A stretch of DNA of 64,000 bases, from assembly GCF_008386395.1 (NCBI RefSeq), contig NZ_CP043761.1, positions 2,356,001-2,420,000 of the forward strand, read 5' to 3'. The translations under genes were made by a program, and so were the position numbers. The notes under the pieces are model-generated. The model was not told the origin of the DNA and did not search any database. It was given only the letters and a program-made list of their open reading frames with translations. The DNA is from Paenibacillus sp. 37. Its GTDB lineage: Bacteria; Bacillota; Bacilli; Paenibacillales; Paenibacillaceae. This document shows, one piece after another, positions 60,850-64,000 of this stretch. Numbering within the stretch: position 1 is the stretch's first letter; each line of letters starts with the position of its first letter.

Positions 60850-62877
60850 TTATTTCATTTCGAGCAGTTGCACTCCTCGGGCTTCAATCTCAACACTTCC
60901 CGAAAGCTCACGATTGGTGAGCAGATCATGTGCTTTAGCTGTTCCCAGATCATAGGATTGCGTGGTTGCGTTATGGTTCATGACAAACAGGTACGGTTTA
61001 CCGTCTTTGGTTCGTGCGCTTACTTCAACACCTTCTGGTGTCTCAAGCAAGGACTCTACGTTCTTGGCTGCTGCAAGCTGTCCCAGCAAACCATCCAGGA
61101 AGCGCTCATCCGGGTCGGATGCAACGTACCAGGCTTCACCTTGACCAAAGGTATTACGTGTCACAACAGGCATGCCTTTATAAAAGTCGTCTCCATACTC
61201 CGCGATGACTTCGGCTCCTTCACTGTGCAGCAGGTCACACAGCATGCCGCAGCCATACTCTCCTTGAAGATCACCGTACGTTTCTTTGAGGACAATGCGG
61301 TTCTTTTGCTCAGGCAGCAAGGCATCGATCTCTTCCACCCAGATTCCGAGCAGTTTACGGAGTTCTCCCGGATATCCACCTGTAGTCACGAGATCGTTCT
61401 CGTTCACAATGCCACTGAAGAAGGTCGTCAGGAATGTTCCACCTGCTTCAACATACTTCTCCAGTTTGGTGGCAAACCCTGGTTTTACCATGTAAAGGAC
61501 AGGGGCAAGGACAATGTCGTATTTGCTTATATCCGTATCCACACTGATGATATCTACCTGGATGTTGCGACGGAAGAAGGCTGCATAGTATTTATGGATC
61601 TGATCCACATAGTTCAGGGCAACCGTAGGTCCGCTTGATTTTTCGATGGCCCACCAGTTATCCCAGTCGAACACAATCGCTACTTTGGATTCAACAGATG
61701 CATCCAGCGTGGTATCTCCAAGGATCTGCAATTCCTTACCCAACTCAGCGACTTCGCGGAATACACGTGTGTTCTCATGCCCAGCATGCTCAATAACTGC
61801 ACCATGATACTTCTCACAGGCACCGATGGAGCGGCGAAGCTGGAAGAACATAATGGTATCGGCCCCGTGCGCAACAGATTGATAACTCCACAGACGCATG
61901 ACACCTGGACGTTTCAGTGAGTTATACGGCTGCCAGTTCTGCTGACTTGGTGTTTGCTCCATCAGCATGAACGGTTGACCATCCTTCAGTCCGCGCATAA
62001 GGTCATGAGCCATGGCCGTGAAGCTTACAGGTGTTGCGAGACCGGGATAGCTGTCCCAGGAGACGATATCCATATGTTTTGCCCATTTGAAATAGTCCAA
62101 TTGCTTGAAGAATCCCATCAGATTGGTCGTAACAACGGAGTCCGGAATGTGTTTTTTGATCGCATCGTATTCCAACAGATAACAATCCAGCATGCTGTCG
62201 GAGTTGAAGCGAGAGTAGTCCAGCGAGATGCCCTGGAACGTTGAATTATTGTTACCCCAATGTTCGCTCAGGTTGCTTGGTAATACAATCTCGTCCCAAT
62301 CGTAGAAGGTATGCCCCCAGAAATTTGTGTTCCATGCTTTGTTGACCTGTTGCAGAGTCTGATAGCGTTCTTTCAGATACACGCGGAACGCTTTCTCACA
62401 GTTGTCACAGTAACACTCACCGCCATATTCATTGGAGATGTGCCATACGAGAACTGCGGGGTGATCCTTGTATCGTTCGGCCAGTTTATCCGCAATCTTT
62501 TCAGCGTATTTGCGATAGGTCGGGCTGTTGGGACAGGAATTATGTCGCCCACCGAATTTGCGTTTGCGTCCATCGGCATCCACACGAAGCACGTCTGGAT
62601 ATTTCTTCGCCATCCAGGCCGGATGGGCAGCCGTACTCGTTGCAAGGCATATATAGACACCATTCTCATATAGACGATTAATCAGTTGGTCGAGTTCTTC
62701 AAAACGGTAAGTAACTTCATCAGGCTGAATCAGTGCCCATGAAAATACGTTGATTGTGGCAATATCAATGCCTGCCAATTGGAACATGCGCAGGTCTTCA
62801 AGGTGGGTTTCGTGATCCCACTGTTCCGGGTTATAATCGCCCCCGTAGAACATTTTGGGCAGTTTGCTGCTAATCAA
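60850..62877 (-). CDS. Beta-galactosidase, GH42 (second copy)
   Basis: 675 residues from TTG 62877, chosen because AAGAGGTG precedes it by 6 bases; a GTG inside that ribosome site would add three residues. The acid/base Glu is in WHISNEYGG and the nucleophile Glu in LMEQTPSQQNW; the zinc-site cysteines occur in HNSCPNS and CYCDNC. Distinct in sequence from the copy at 5388 (for example FKWAKHMDIVSWDSYPGLAT here), so it is a paralogue rather than a recent duplicate. No signal peptide. It is divergent from an AraC regulator that probably controls it. Confidence 0.95.
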   Translation of the reverse strand: MISSKLPKMFYGGDYNPEQWDHETHLEDLRMFQLAGIDIATINVFSWALIQPDEVTYRFEELDQLINRLYENGVYICLATSTAAHPAWMAKKYPDVLRVDADGRKRKFGGRHNSCPNSPTYRKYAEKIADKLAERYKDHPAVLVWHISNEYGGECYCDNCEKAFRVYLKERYQTLQQVNKAWNTNFWGHTFYDWDEIVLPSNLSEHWGNNNSTFQGISLDYSRFNSDSMLDCYLLEYDAIKKHIPDSVVTTNLMGFFKQLDYFKWAKHMDIVSWDSYPGLATPVSFTAMAHDLMRGLKDGQPFMLMEQTPSQQNWQPYNSLKRPGVMRLWSYQSVAHGADTIMFFQLRRSIGACEKYHGAVIEHAGHENTRVFREVAELGKELQILGDTTLDASVESKVAIVFDWDNWWAIEKSSGPTVALNYVDQIHKYYAAFFRRNIQVDIISVDTDISKYDIVLAPVLYMVKPGFATKLEKYVEAGGTFLTTFFSGIVNENDLVTTGGYPGELRKLLGIWVEEIDALLPEQKNRIVLKETYGDLQGEYGCGMLCDLLHSEGAEVIAEYGDDFYKGMPVVTRNTFGQGEAWYVASDPDERFLDGLLGQLAAAKNVESLLETPEGVEVSARTKDGKPYLFVMNHNATTQSYDLGTAKAHDLLTNRELSGSVEIEARGVQLLEMK

Positions 62878-63005
62878 TGTGTTCACCTCTTGTATAAGAA
62901 TAATCCTATATTATATGATACATATGACTTTTAAAATATAATAAAAGTAATGACTCATATAAGAATACGGAAGTTTATTTCAGCTTATACCCAAGGAGGC
63001 ATCCC

Positions 63006-63839
63006 ATGTTTATCTCCCCCCGACATCAACGATATTTCATGACATCACGTGATCAGCCGCTGCCCCTTTATATTGAGAGCCTGGGTTATAACGGCAATCA
63101 GGAGAAGGTGTCCAGACCTGTGGGGTATCCCTGTTACCACTGGCTTCAGACCGTGAAGGGAGCCGGAGAATTCAAGTTTGCCGGGTCCACGGTCATACTG
63201 GGGGAAGCATCAGGTATTTTGCTGCCACCGAATGAACCGCATGAATATGTGCGCGCCCAAGGAGAGTGGGAGACCCTTTATATTACATTTGGCGGTTCCC
63301 AGTGTCCGGCAATCTTGGAGTCACTTAGGCTGGGTGAAGCGGCGTTCCATCAGTGGGAGCAGAGCAGTCCGTTCAACGATTACGGCCAGGAAGTGCTGAA
63401 TTCAATCAGAAGTGATCAGGATTTGTCGGGACTCGAGGCGTCAGCGGATATATACCGATTTCTGATTTTGCTCAAAAAACATGGCATGACGGGCAATCGG
63501 TCTTCGATCTCTCATGCCGTGGAGAGACTCGCTCCGCTCATTGCATTCATGGAACAGCATTATGCGAATCCTGAGATTGGTCTCGAACATATGGCTGACG
63601 TCACGGGGATCTCATCCAGACATCTGAACACCTTGTTCAAGCAGTCCTTTGGCATGACAGCCTACAGTTATTTCATTTTGCTGCGCATTCGCAAAGCCAA
63701 GGAAATCATGACCGCAGACCATAGACCCACGATTAGGGAAACTGCGGTTAGGGTAGGGTTTCGCGATGCAAGCCATTTTGTAGCAACCTTTCGCAGGATT
63801 GAGGGGGTGACTCCTGAACAGTTCCGTAATTTGTACTAA
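63006..63839 (+). CDS. AraC-family regulator, divergent from GH42
   Basis: 277 residues. An N-terminal cupin-like sensor (GAGEFKFAGSTVILGEASGILLPPNEPHEY) and a C-terminal AraC domain (LEHMADVTGISSRHLNTLFKQSFGMTAYSYF, AVRVGFRDASHFVATFRRIEGVTPEQF). AAGGAGG lies 7 bases before the ATG. It shares a 128-base divergent promoter region with the second GH42 gene and is probably a sugar-responsive activator of it (inference). Confidence 0.88.
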   Translation: MFISPRHQRYFMTSRDQPLPLYIESLGYNGNQEKVSRPVGYPCYHWLQTVKGAGEFKFAGSTVILGEASGILLPPNEPHEYVRAQGEWETLYITFGGSQCPAILESLRLGEAAFHQWEQSSPFNDYGQEVLNSIRSDQDLSGLEASADIYRFLILLKKHGMTGNRSSISHAVERLAPLIAFMEQHYANPEIGLEHMADVTGISSRHLNTLFKQSFGMTAYSYFILLRIRKAKEIMTADHRPTIRETAVRVGFRDASHFVATFRRIEGVTPEQFRNLY

Positions 63840-63927
63840 CATGTACCCAAATGAACAAAAAGTGATGCCAGGAAGGTATTGATGCGTTAGGGTCATTACC
63901 GTTATGATGGTATCGATTCCTGAGATT

Positions 63928-63943
63928 CGAAAACGTTTAAACG
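63928..63943. promoter_or_regulatory. Palindromic operator-like site before the last gene
   Basis: CGAAAACGTTTAAACG contains the perfect palindrome CGTTTAAACG and resembles a cre box with two mismatches. It lies 40-55 bases upstream of the gene starting at 63983. Both CcpA and a LacI-type repressor would be compatible. Confidence 0.4.
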
Positions 63944-63982
63944 GACCCATGGTTCCGTTCTATTTGGAGAGGATGATTGAAG

Positions 63983-64000
63983 ATGACAACAACGATACCC
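63983..64000 (+). CDS. Start of an unidentified gene (truncated by window end)
   Basis: Only six codons (MTTTIP) are seen before the window ends. GGAGAGG lies 10 bases upstream, a strong ribosome site, and an operator-like palindrome precedes it. The product cannot be named from six residues. Confidence 0.6.

Noticed and set aside
60868..61638. A 256-codon open frame opposite the second GH42
   Set aside because: Antisense shadow of the GH42 gene; no start signal or family match.

Overview
The window looks like chromosomal DNA of a Paenibacillus-type soil Firmicute. The evidence is Gram-positive ribosome-binding sites (AAGGAGG type), sigma-A promoters, lipoprotein binding proteins with large Lpl/Ytc-type permease pairs, many AraC and MarR regulators, several plant-polysaccharide glycosidases and an NRPS-like reductase. 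Genus is an inference; there is no rRNA, tRNA, CRISPR array, phage or transposase gene in the window.

Layout. (1) 1-7.5 kb: a galactan locus with the 3' end of a YesN-like response regulator, a sugar-binding lipoprotein, two ABC permeases, an endo-galactanase (GH53) without a signal peptide and a GH42 beta-galactosidase. The genes suggest import of oligosaccharides followed by intracellular breakdown; no ATPase is encoded, so a shared MsmX/UgpC-type ATPase is expected. (2) 7.5-18.2 kb: metabolism and stress genes: ACT-domain malic enzyme, HD phosphohydrolase, aromatic-acid-exporter-like membrane protein, a short MITE-like repeat, a flavin-type split-barrel protein, HelD (RNA polymerase recycling), adenine deaminase, and an uncharacterised TIM-barrel-like lipoprotein. 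(3) 18.2-25.8 kb: AraC regulator divergent from GH31 alpha-xylosidase, a small-molecule kinase and a large GH3 enzyme, suiting xyloglucan or xylan breakdown. (4) 25.9-31.4 kb: two MFS exporters, one in an operon with a MarR repressor whose 18-bp perfect palindrome overlaps its promoter; FucU mutarotase, a GNAT protein and a TraX-like membrane protein. (5) 31.4-37.0 kb: a chemoreceptor gene directly followed by an NRPS-like A-T-reductase gene. (6) 37.4-46 kb: rpiA, a frameshifted GNAT gene, a MarR gene, a cobalamin-binding protein with the CarH-type Wx9EH signature next to a hybrid histidine kinase, a hydrolase, a methyltransferase, a BadF-type sugar kinase and a GNAT. (7) 46-54.5 kb: MarR-MMPL exporter operon, GDSL hydrolase, APH-fold kinase, TPR membrane protein and a TetM-like ribosomal protection factor. 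(8) 54.5-64 kb: AraC regulator divergent from uxaB-uxaA (galacturonate pathway), YafY-type WYL regulator with an AlkZ-related protein, and a second GH42 divergent from an AraC regulator.

Together, the carbohydrate loci form a pectin/hemicellulose side-chain programme: galactan (GH53, two GH42), xylosides (GH31, GH3), galacturonate (UxaBA), with local AraC regulators and candidate catabolite-repression (cre) sites. The most unusual item is the cobalamin sensor plus hybrid kinase pair (39543-42362), which looks like a light- or B12-responsive signalling unit without its own DNA-binding domain. The second is the chemoreceptor/NRPS-reductase pair.
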